The notes beneath the pieces were generated by a model. The model saw only the letters and a program-made list of their open reading frames with translations, had not been told where the DNA came from and searched no databases. A stretch of DNA of 64,000 nt from Marsupella aquatica (taxonomy: Eukaryota; Marchantiophyta), in assembly GCA_973895155.1 (NCBI GenBank), contig OZ316892.1, positions 30,132,001 to 30,196,000 of the forward strand, read 5' to 3'. Position numbers and translations under genes: made by a program. Shown here piece after piece: positions 55,733 to 64,000 of this stretch; the stretch's first letter is position 1; every line of letters begins with the position of its first letter.

Positions 55733-56180
55733 ACCCTGGTTGTACGAACATCAGATTTTCGACCATCTCAAAATCAAGAGTCTATGGGCTTGTTGGAAAG
55801 AGCTTGCCGAGCTGAATCCAACAATGTGTCACACGACCGAAACGGAGCTAAGACGGGGAAGATACGACAAATCATGTTTTTTGAAAATACGAGGGTTTTG
55901 AGGCCGTACGGACGTCCATATGGAAGGAGGTCCTGGCTTTGCAAGGGAAGGAGGAGGTAGTAGCACATACGGGGAAACCGTGATCCGTGTTTTGCAAAGC
56001 CGGGGGAACCGTGTTGTACGGACGAAACGAAGAGAGATGGTGCCCCATAAAAACTTAAACGATCATATCTTGGCCGTTTGACCTCCATTTTGTGCACCGT
56101 TTATGGAGTCGTGATCAAGAAGAGGAGGGCTCCTCATATATGTTTTCAGAAATGAATTCTGAGAAAATTTTAGTTTCGAC
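55733..56180. repeat. Dispersed repeat R4, copy A (left of the satellite)
   Basis: It shares ordered words with 56,646-56,900: CGTACGGAC, GGGCTTGTTGGAAAGAGCT, CGGAGCT or CCGAGCTGA, TCCAACAA, AAACGGAGC, then (C/T)TTGG(C/T)CGTTTG(A/G)CCTCC. It contains the palindromic words CGTACG and GTCCATATGGA. Confidence 0.75.
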
Positions 56181-56235
56181 AATTATAGGGGCCCCCTCCT
56201 TTTACAACGAACCGGTGGTGGCGAACATGAGGATC

Positions 56236-56645
56236 GGGGCTCAAGCCAAGGCACCGTGAGTGAGGAGGAGGAGGACTGATGAGGAGACCAACTCACGGGG
56301 CTCAAGTCAGGGCACCGTGAGTGAGGAGGAGGAGGACTGATGAGGAGACCAACTCACGGGGCTCAAGTCAGGGCACCGTGAGTGAGGAGGAGGAAGACTG
56401 ATGAGGAGACCAACTCACGGGGCTTAAGTCAGGGCACCGTGAGTGAGGAGGAGGAGGACTGATGAGGAGACCAACTCACGGGGCTCAAGTCAGGGCACCG
56501 TGAGTGAGGAGGAGGAAGACTGATGAGGAGACCAACTCACGGGGCTTAAGTCAGGGCACCGTGAGTGAGGAGGAGGAGGACTGATGAGGAGACCAACTCA
56601 TGGGGCTCAAGCCATGGCACCGTGAGTGAGGAGGAGGAGGACTAA
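56236..56645. repeat. 61-bp tandem repeat array, about 6.7 units
   Basis: Units start at 56,236, 56,297, 56,358, 56,419, 56,480, 56,541 and 56,602 (last one truncated). Each carries an 8-bp inverted repeat ACTCACGG...CCGTGAGT spanning the unit boundary with a 16-nt spacer, and a GAGGAGGAGGACT purine run. Units 3-4 and 5-6 form matching 122-bp pairs (CTCAAG with GGAAGA, then CTTAAG with GGAGGA), showing duplication of a dimer. Confidence 0.95.
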
Positions 56646-56900
56646 GGTAGCCGTACGGACCTGTCGTACGACCTCTGGATTTTGAAACTTTTTGGAAGGG
56701 TAAATTCACGGGCTTGTTGGAAAGAGCTCGCGGAGCTGATTCCAACAAGAGGCGGCGCTCCTCAAACGGAGCCAGGATGAGCAAGTTAGGGCCCGACGAA
56801 GTTGGTAAGTAAGTGATACTGAAACGGCCATAACTTGGTCGTTTGGCCTCCGTTTCGAGAGCGGTTTTGTGATTCATGATCAAGGGGAGTAGGGCTACCC
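56646..56900. repeat. Dispersed repeat R4, copy B (right of the satellite)
   Basis: Second copy of the segment described for 55,733-56,180, in the same orientation. The satellite array therefore sits between two direct copies of R4. Confidence 0.75.
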
Positions 56901-57129
56901 AGGGGTGAGCTCAGAGGTGCAATAGGAGTGGCACCTAGTTTTGGCAATTATGGGTTTCTTGCATTTTTTGCGGTTCACGAAGTGATGTTGGGGCGTCGTC
57001 GAAGGCACCGTTGTCGTGATTTTCTCTTAAGTTATAAAAAAATTGTTTGTTTTAAATATGCTATAGATTATATAAGTAATTTAGTAGTTAGATTATTAAA
57101 TTTAAAACTTTATTAAACTTTTTTAGCTA

Positions 57130-57365
57130 TATTAACGGACTATAGAAGTTCCACCAATGCATATGAGTAGTTCCACCAACTACAATAATATTCACCAACG
57201 CATAGTGGTTCTACCAATGCACAGTAGGTCCACCAGCACATAGTAATTCACCAACGCATAGTGGTTCTATCAACGCACAGTAGGTCCACCAACGCATAGT
57301 AGTTCCACCAATGCATGGTAGTTCCACCTACTAAAAGTAGTTTCGCCAACTATGAATAGTACTAG
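57130..57365. repeat. Degenerate minisatellite (TTCCACCAACGCATAGTAG)
   Basis: About a dozen copies of a 19-20-bp word, (T/G)T(T/C)CACCAA(C/T)GCATAGTAG, with frequent substitutions. It lies just upstream of a TATA-like promoter word. Confidence 0.85.
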
Positions 57366-57444
57366 CACACTCTTAGGTATTAGATGTTTGACACTTGGCC
57401 TTCATCCAAGTGCTTGGGCTTGATCCATGCCCTCTTGGTGTGCA

Positions 57445-57453
57445 CTATAAATA
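57445..57453 (+). promoter_or_regulatory. TATA box (CTATAAATA) ahead of an element-like frame
   Basis: CTATAAATA sits 228 bp before the ATG at 57,673, followed by a plausible transcribed leader (ACTCTCCCCTCATTCCGCAG). The position is consistent with a promoter for the frame at 57,673 or with an LTR promoter. Confidence 0.45.
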
Positions 57454-57537
57454 AAGTGGTGAGGGGCACTCTCCCCTCATTCCGCAGTGTTTATCATTCA
57501 AGGTTGTGAAGCTCTTTTGTGCCTTGAACATAGTAGT

Positions 57538-57660
57538 GGGGCGTCCTTTGGCCCGGATAGCAAAGGAATGAGTGGTAGACTTATAGATGGGACCTTAGGG
57601 AATAAGGTTTCTTTGGGAATATAGGGGTGGGGCGTCCTTTGGCCCGGATAGCAAAGGAAT
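57538..57660. repeat. 32-bp direct repeat, 91 bp apart
   Basis: GGGGCGTCCTTTGGCCCGGA... occurs at 57,538-57,569 and at 57,629-57,660 without differences. It lies in the leader between the TATA box and the ATG at 57,673. Confidence 0.95.
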
Positions 57661-57672
57661 AGGAGAGCCATC

Positions 57673-58175
57673 ATGAATCCAGGAGAGAGAGTTATCCCTG
57701 ATCTTCCCCTTCGTAATCCGTTTCTGATTAGAGTCCATCTTTTAGACAAACCATCTATGAGGCAACATCTAACCTATCATTTTGGAGCTCAGTTTGCAAC
57801 TGTTGTTATGGTTTCTAACGAGCCAATAATATACCCAGTGGTGTCGTACCGAGAGGAGTGGGAGTGCATCATCTTTGTCCTTTATTGAAGTCATGGATCT
57901 GAATAGGAGTCCTGATGATATTCCTGTTTCATTTTCTCTTGGAGATATTAGGATCATATGTCGTAAGAAAACTAATTTTTGTGATGTGTTGGTCCGTAAG
58001 TATGGTGAAGTAGGGTTTAACAGTATTTTAGTTTCACCTGAACCTTTCTTAATACCCACTACCCTTGTTACTAGAATTCTCATTTTGATTTTAGTGTAGA
58101 ACTTATGAGCATGCAAGGTTAACTTCAAAAGAGCCAACATGCTCTTGCCAGAAAACATGGTCACCCGAACACCGT
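57673..58175 (+). pseudogene. Unknown element-like protein frame, frameshifted
   Basis: The ATG at 57,673 opens 71 codons (MNPGERVIPDLPLRNPF, VSNEPIIYPVVSYREEW). The likely continuation lies in another frame from about 57,887 (EVMDLNRSPDDIPVSFSLGD, IRIICRKKTNFCDVLVRKYG, FLIPTTLVTRIL). A single frameshift near 57,885 would join them. Having its own TATA box and repeated leader, it looks like the capsid-type start of a retroelement, but I do not recognise the family. Confidence 0.4.
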
Positions 58176-58984
58176 CGGTCCCATTGTTAGATTAGGGTTT
58201 TAGGAGCATGTGTGTGCTGCATGCTTTAGAATTAGGGATTTTCTTGTGTGAAAGTTTATGCAGGGTTTTAGCGGCGCCGCTAGGGTGGCCGCCACCATGG
58301 TGATCCCGTGAAGGGTGCTTTGGTGTGTTTTTTCAGTATTTAGGGGGAGAGCCCCGGAGTAGTGAGGAGGGGGGAACTCAATCTAGTGTTTGCTTAGGGA
58401 AGTTAGCTCATAGCCAGAAGAGGGAATCAAGCCAAAGTAGTGAGGTAGAGGTGTAGCACTTGTCCTAGTGCGACAGTAGTTGGGCAGACGGCAGGAGGCC
58501 GGGTTGTCCTTGCAATGTGTTAGGACGTTTTGCCAAAAGATATGGATTTGGTTTGATTCCGCAAGTTTTGGTGTGGCGTTATCTTTTCTGGTTCAAGATT
58601 GTGTTCTTTCTCAAGAAGTGTCTAAGGAATACTTGCATGGTTTGGTCACCCCTGTGAGTAAGAGGGGTGGTGACAGCACTCCACCAACGACGAGTAGGAG
58701 TGTGTGTGTGGCGTAGTCCATGGGACTTGATCAAAAGCAGAGCGGCTAGTCGGTAGACTTGATCAAAAATTACATTTCCGGGAGCAGAAATAAACATACT
58801 CATCCTACATGCAATAGAATCCTAATAGCGTCCCTCCACGTTCCCGTCATACAATAACAAACGATTTTAGTAGGAGTAAATACGTATTTGTCGTGTAAAT
58901 CGTTTGATAAGCAGGTGACACAATTGCCCAAGGGACCAATCACATACGAGGCCAGATGAAGCAGCTCTTTGAGATGTATATATT

Positions 58985-59338
58985 TTGAGACCGGAAAGCA
59001 TAAGGATAGAGGCAAACATGCGCAAGGATATCATCGATCTTGAGTATGTTCGACGGCATGGGGGTGATGGGTGGCAATGTCTCTTGTGTTGGGAGGACTC
59101 GCATAGCCCTGCAAATCATGGGATAAGGGAGTGTGGCGTAATGAGAGGGTTATGCCTACGATGTTTGTCCAATCACCATTGGGTTTCCAACTGTAATGTG
59201 AAGAGTCAAGAACGTTATAGTAATGCTTGCTTCAAGTGCTTCTTTCCATTGATCAAATCGGCTAAACCCAAGTGCATAAGTGGGAATCCGAGAGCAGCAC
59301 CTGCAACAATCTGTCCAGAGAGAGGATACAAATTCTAA
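58985..59338 (+). pseudogene. Cysteine-rich segment, possible C-terminal tail of the helicase
   Basis: A frame of about 117 codons has an ordered Cys/His pattern: CLLCWEDSHSPANH, C..GLCLRCLSNHHWVSNC and ACFKCFFP. Such C-x2-C...H...C...CxRC...CFxC-x-P patterns are what I remember at the end of RecQ-like helicases of the fungal telomere-linked type. If so, the helicase gene (53,476-54,970) was split by about 4 kb of inserted repeats. It could instead be an independent zinc-finger fragment of a retroelement. Confidence 0.4.
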
Positions 59339-60359
59339 TCTTGCATACATATAGGAATGACGACTCGCGCAGGCGACTAAGGCAACTATTTCCCTTGACA
59401 TGCCATTGGATGACTGTAAATTTGAGCCTTGACTACTTTCAAAGGACATAGAGAGAATGCTGAACAATTTTGTGCGTGTGGCGGCCGACGTGATGAGGAT
59501 GAAATGTGGAATGGCTTGATATAGGTTTATGTAAGAAATTTGTCTTTTTTTTTTGCTTTTTGAACAAGGAATAGTAAGAAAGATGTTTGTGTTAGCAAAG
59601 TATTTAGGGTTTGCAACCCTAAGTAACTAGGGAAAGCTGGTAGGAAATAATGTAAGGGAGAAGATAGGATGTTTCAAGAAAGTGTCAAGGGATAACTAAG
59701 GTCTTTATGATAGGGCAGCAAATGTTCCATCCTTAGTTAGAATAGACGACTAAATTGGGCCAGAAAATGACCCGATACTTGAAATCTTAGTTTTGGTTAA
59801 AAAAAAATCCTATAGGTGGTAGGAGGTCCTTAGAGCACTCCTGTGAAGTATGACATCAAGTGGGGTCTCAACCTAGGGTTTCCTTGTGTTCAGTGAAACT
59901 CAAATTAACAAACTAGCGGGTCTTAGGAAAAATAGCTGATAGGAAAAGGTAGGGGTTCCAAGTTGGAAAGTAGGTTAAATATGGTCCGCTCTATCCCTGG
60001 AAACTTTGGAAGAACTTGGTTACCTTTGGTTACTTTTTGGGAGCATCTCAAAGTTGAGAAGAATTTTGGAAAACATAAGAATTAACCTTCTTTACCTAAT
60101 TTTAGAAATTTTTTTATAAGGTTTTGTGTAGATATTAGTAAATCATGACATATTCATATGTCTAGAGAATAGGTATATCTACTAAGAAGTCATTTTGGGC
60201 TCATGTGTGATTTTTTGGGGAGGTCCAAAATAGCCTGGAAATACTGCTTTTCCAACAAAAAAATCTGAAATTTTTTCTAAGTGTCCATCGCGTCAGCGGC
60301 GACCACGACTTAAGCACGAGGCCGGGGAGACTCAAGCACGAGGTCAGGAACACCATAAG
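59339..60359. other. AT-rich, no gene recognised
   Basis: No convincing frame on either strand. Nothing matches the rest of the window that I could find. Confidence 0.4.
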
Positions 60360-60960
60360 GGTCAATAGATGAGATGCTTGCTTTGAATTGAGATCAAGAG
60401 GCAGCTACGAAATTGAATTGATCGAGCTGCTATAGCTTCAGGCATGGGATGTTGATTAGAATTGGCTGGCTGGCTGCCTCGATGCTGCTGATTGGAATAG
60501 AGTTGCTTGCTATGGAGAAATAGGCTGTTGCTGATCAAGAGATGGTTGGTTGGCTGTGAGCTATGGTGGGCTACGAAATTGAAGGGCTGGCAGCTGATCA
60601 GATTGACTGCTGCACCAGAATTAGAAGGGCTAGCTTCAAGCACGAGATGTTGAGTGTTGGCTGATTAGTAAGTATGTGCAAGCTCAATAGTGTTGCTGCT
60701 CTGCTAGCTACGAAGTTGAGAAGGGTGATTTATGGCTGGCTGCTGGAGAATAGAGCTAGGCTGCTAGCAAATTGATCGAATGTAGTAGCAAAAGGACCAG
60801 CTGCAAGGAAGAAATTAAGAGGGCTAGCTGCGAATTGGTGGGCTATGGCTGCTGCAAAATTCTGCTGTGATTTTGAATCACTTGCAAGGCTGGATGGCTA
60901 TGGAGGTGGACTGAGAAGGCTGTTGCAAACCTGGTTGAGCTATCGATTGACTTGCTGCCA
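60360..60960. repeat. GCTGGCT/GCTA-rich low-complexity region
   Basis: Words such as GGCTGGCTGG, GCTGCTGATTGG, GCTACGAAATTGA and AAGGGCTAGCT recur with irregular spacing over about 600 bp. Open frames here are by-products of the composition. Confidence 0.6.
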
Positions 60961-60999
60961 TTCGAATCCAACAAAGAATGTTGTCGTTTCAAATTGAAT

Positions 61000-61581
61000 T
61001 CAAGAGAGAGGAAAATGGCTGCAAAAATTGATGTCCTTATCAAATTCTTCATAAGAAACGTGAGTATAATGAGAGTACTCTCCCCTGGTGACACCTGGAA
61101 TCTCCATAAGGGGCGTGTAAACAGTAAGTGTAATTGGGTCGCCGCTTACACCCACTTCTCCTCCTAAGAAGGCGGACTTCTGCAGCTCCCACAGTCGAGC
61201 GAGCTCCTGCCGTTCTCGAGCTGCTCTCTCCGATTCTTTGTCCTCGTAAGTCCTAATGTACTCAGTTGCCCGTTTGAACAGGCATCCCCAAAAATGTGCC
61301 GCTTGATTGACGTTGCTCATACCCTCCTTGACTCGATTGTTGATATCTACTCCCGCCCCGAGTCCTTGCCTAAGCAGCTGACAGTAGTTGGCCTTCCGTA
61401 GTCGTCTGCCCAGTTCGTGCTTGCAAATGAGCCACCATTCCTCGCGAGCGGTCCTTACCCCTCTCCTCCTCTGGTCTTTCCTCCCGTTGGTTACCCCTAG
61501 CCGCCGATGCTTAGCGCGCTCTAACCCTAATCGTGTTCTCTCCCCCGACGTCCTTACCTCCGGCCACGGCCCGGGTTCCAT
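61000..61581 (-). CDS. F1e: intact 193-codon frame from the F1 N-terminal region
   Basis: From ATG 61,581 the frame is uninterrupted. It starts MEPGPWPEVRTSGERTRLGL, then REEWWLICKHELGRRLRKAN, GMSNVNQAAHFWGCLFKRAT and ELARLWELQKSAFLGGE. The same words occur, broken by stops, in F1d at 63,700-64,000, so this is the most N-terminal known part of F1. After AFLGGE it diverges from F1d. The last ~40 residues are private and look like read-through into other DNA, so the frame is a truncated copy even though it is open. Function unknown. Confidence 0.5.
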   Translation of the reverse strand: MEPGPWPEVRTSGERTRLGLERAKHRRLGVTNGRKDQRRRGVRTAREEWWLICKHELGRRLRKANYCQLLRQGLGAGVDINNRVKEGMSNVNQAAHFWGCLFKRATEYIRTYEDKESERAARERQELARLWELQKSAFLGGEVGVSGDPITLTVYTPLMEIPGVTRGEYSHYTHVSYEEFDKDINFCSHFPLS

Positions 61582-61589
61582 AGTCACCC

Positions 61590-62785
61590 TTAATTGTTTA
61601 TATTTTCCTTGTTTTTGTTACTATACTAATGTGTTTATAGGGTACACCTCCGTTTCCCCACTTAACTGACCTAGTGATTCCTGGCTAGGCATCACAGGCC
61701 TTGAGCTAGTCCGCAAAATTTTGATCTCTGATTACTCCATGAATCCTCGACGAAAAATGAATCTGTCTGGACCAGAATTCAATTGGCCACCATAGCTATC
61801 TCTCAACAAGAAACCAACTACAACTGAGGTCTGTACTTTGAGCTAAAAATTGGACAACATTTTGGCCTATACATTTCCGAAATTGCACATCGCTTTTGCT
61901 CACAATCTATGAGCCACAACTAGGACAGCGCTTCCGCGCCACTGATCACACAACACAGATCTGCAACTCTGTCATCCAGATCTACTACCAACGCACTGAA
62001 ATCCGGCAGCGCTTCCGCATAGATTCATCAATACAAAAATCTGTAGTGGTTCCTCTTTGAAACAACAATACGCTCCACACACCAGAGCTAAATAGTTCTA
62101 CATGATTGAATTGATGTTGCAAATCAGACAAGGATCAACATCAAAAACCTCTCACCCGATCTGGATGACTTCCAACAGAGCTTCCGCACTCAAGCTTTCC
62201 AAATCTGAAAAATCCTAAACACGAACCAGATTCTTCATTCTTCGATTACTTCCAACTCGCTCGACCAAACCAGGCGATCTTTAGTGCGTTGGAAAGCTCT
62301 TAGCAACACGCTTCTTCCCCACCCATACACGCACCAGATCCACAAACCACAATGTATCCACGGCTGATGCTACCAAACAGCCTACCAGATCCTACTGATC
62401 TCTGATCGAAGTTACAATCGATCACTACGAGTTCTTTGAGTGAAATCCGTGAAAGACATACTGTCATAAAACACGTAAGAACACACACAGTCAAGCCAAA
62501 CCCACTCCGCAATGGAGAATCTAGGTTGAAGCTAATGGGACACCATAGCCAAGGATCCACTCACTACCAAGGCTCTCCCAACGCCAAAGGCTCAACTCAA
62601 AGAACTAACTGTCCTTTGAGCCTCTCCACACTCTACCCTCCAACCCTAAGGGCGGGTCCTACTAGAGGAGTCACCCTCAACAGGGCACCCCCTCTAACCC
62701 TCTACCATGGAACCAGACTCCTAACTAGGCACTACGGCCCATCTAAGGTATGGACTCCGCTAGCACACTTACATAGTCTAGCACA
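61590..62785. other. No gene recognised
   Basis: Short frames only. The word CAGCGCTTCCGC occurs at about 61,926 and 62,009, with a variant at 62,178, suggesting weak local duplication. The right edge abuts F1d. Confidence 0.4.
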
Positions 62786-64000
62786 CTACGTATGGTCATG
62801 TATCTTCTTTAGTTGGGTGAGAAGGTACCCGTTGTAGTCCCGGCTTGGGTCTAGCCTCTCTGCCAGGTAGACTTGTGCCTTGCCGATCTTTGGCCTTGCC
62901 AAATTGCAATGCATTGTCACTCGCAAGAAATCAATCATTTCTCCAATGTGCGGGTTGGTGCAGGTGTTCCGGAAGAAGCCATTCTTCGTTGATGGCCCGA
63001 GGAACGATCTGAACTCCTTCTTTGACAAGTTCTTCCGGGTATTTACCTTGGTCTTATTGCCTATCGGCAAGCCAAATACCTCAGCAATCACCTTGGGTGT
63101 GAGGTAGAATACCCTCCCATATACCTTGGTCGCGTCGGATTTGTGATCCCAGGATCCCACAAATTCCAACAGGTCTGAATCCGACACCTCCGGCTTCAAC
63201 CAAGGTAATCTAACGAAGGCCTCCAAGCCGGATCCGGCCATGAAGCCTTGGTACTTTCAGGACTGCATGGGCGTAAAGCATGCATCCTCATCTTATGCAA
63301 AGTATAATTGCACTTCCTTTGGCAAGACCGTCAACCAGCCCTTCTATGTGTCGTCTCTCATTGGTATGGCATTGACTGGGTTGACTACTATTCTTCGGCC
63401 TCCTCTTGCCTCCTTCTCCCCTGTTCGGCTGGCTTTCTAGGTGTTGCCGACCTCATTCTTTTGGCTGGGGTGGCCTCCTCATTGTTGGGCACCTACCTTT
63501 TCATTTTGGCCGCTCTTGATGATTCTCCTAGCACTGTTGCCTTTGTCCACATCGCCGTGCTACCCTTCAAGTCCCAATGTTCATCATTGCAGCGGTTGAT
63601 GGCCTCCCAGATGCTGACAATTCTATTCTTACGGAATAGAAGGTCGTCGAGCTGGTCAGTAGTAGGCATCCATAAGAACTCAGCCTTGATGAGCTCTCCT
63701 CCAAGGAAGGCAGACTTCTGCAGTTCCCATAGCCGAGCGAGCTCTTGTTGTTCTCAGGCTGCTCTCTGTGGCTCCTTGTCCTTGTATGTCCCAATGTATT
63801 CAGTTGCCCGTTCGAACAGGCATCCCCAAAAATGTGTAGCTTGGTTGACGTTGCTCATTCCCACCTTGTGTCAATACTCGGTATTTGCTTCCACCCACAA
63901 TGCTTGCCTAAGCATCTGACAGTCATTGGCTTCCTCCCGCAATCCTTTGCTTGATCAGTGCTTGCAAATGAGCCACCACCCTCCGTGAACAGTCCTTACC
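62786..64000 (-). pseudogene. F1d: decayed F1 copy, continues beyond the window
   Basis: Minus strand from 64,000: VRTVHGGWWLICKH, GMSNVNQATHFWGCLFERAT, ELARLWELQKSAFLGGEL, then FLWMPTTDQLDDLLFRKNR and SIWEAINRCNDEHWDLKGST. A degraded KRMRSATPRKPAEQG segment follows (about 63,440), then GFMAGSGLEAFVRLPWLKPE, LLEFVGSWDHK, VFYLTPKVIAEVFGLPIGNK and NGFFRNTCTNPHIGEMIDFL, ending with IGKAQVYLAERLDPSRDYNG. This gives the order of the F1 N-terminal segments seen separately in other copies. Stops and a frame change near 63,260-63,560 break it. The part from 62,786 to 63,241 is still open for 151 codons. Confidence 0.7.

Noticed and set aside
56236-56645. Possible hammerhead ribozymes because each satellite unit contains CTGATGAG
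   Set aside because: The GAAA core element and the stem III cleavage-site arrangement are missing after CTGATGA, so the motif is coincidental.
61000-61160. Private C-terminal part of the F1e frame as a new domain
   Set aside because: It begins exactly where similarity to F1d ends and is most simply read-through into neighbouring DNA.

Overview
The window looks like nuclear DNA of a land plant, most probably a moss or another early-diverging lineage. The evidence is three long, intronless DYW-type pentatricopeptide repeat (PPR) genes whose wording closely resembles the mitochondrial RNA-editing factors of Physcomitrium as I remember them, plant-type telomere motifs (CCCTAAA), and dense remains of plant retroelements. 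There are no rRNA genes, no tRNA genes I could recognise, no CRISPR array and no operon structure. The only convincing, largely intact host genes are the three PPR genes, all on the minus strand.

Layout. 1-7.8 kb: a decayed element gene (family F1, copy a, plus strand) split by two solo LTRs, each with its own 5-bp target duplication, then a LINE 3' fragment and a Ty3/gypsy pol fragment. 7.9-13.4 kb: PPR1 and its 5' module. 13.4-15.6 kb: non-coding with small tandem duplications. 15.6-21.6 kb: PPR2 and its 5' module. 21.6-23.9 kb: a decayed reverse-transcriptase element with a C-terminal endonuclease-like region. 24-41 kb: a mosaic of two families of protein-coding repeats (F1, with an 'FGLP' N-terminal region and long coiled coils; F2, with an 'FLVP' domain), minisatellites, and a fragment resembling an N4/N6 DNA methylase. 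43.5-48.8 kb: PPR3, a broken copy of its own 3' end, and its 5' module. 48.9-53.5 kb: an inverted piece of the same RT element and a LINE. 53.5-59.3 kb: a broken RecQ-like DEVH helicase and, 4 kb further on, a cysteine-rich segment that may be its tail; between them lie repeats including a 61-bp satellite. 60-64 kb: repeat-like DNA and two more F1 copies.

The three PPR genes are paralogues that share about 2.6 kb of 5' flank (two of them fully, the third in part). They differ mainly in how many 101-residue P-L-S triplets they carry (4, 5 and 1), as expected for editing factors that change RNA target by unequal exchange. The 5' flanks of PPR2 and PPR3 share a gapless 1,478-bp block with only 17 differences by my count, far closer than their coding regions. 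The flanks of PPR1 and PPR2 share a conserved candidate 68-nt leader exon.

F1 and F2 are the parts I could not name. They are repeated, protein-coding and degenerate, they abut one another, and their N-terminal style recalls plant mobile-domain or 'putative plant transposon protein' families. That link is by style only. All percentages and alignments were done by eye.
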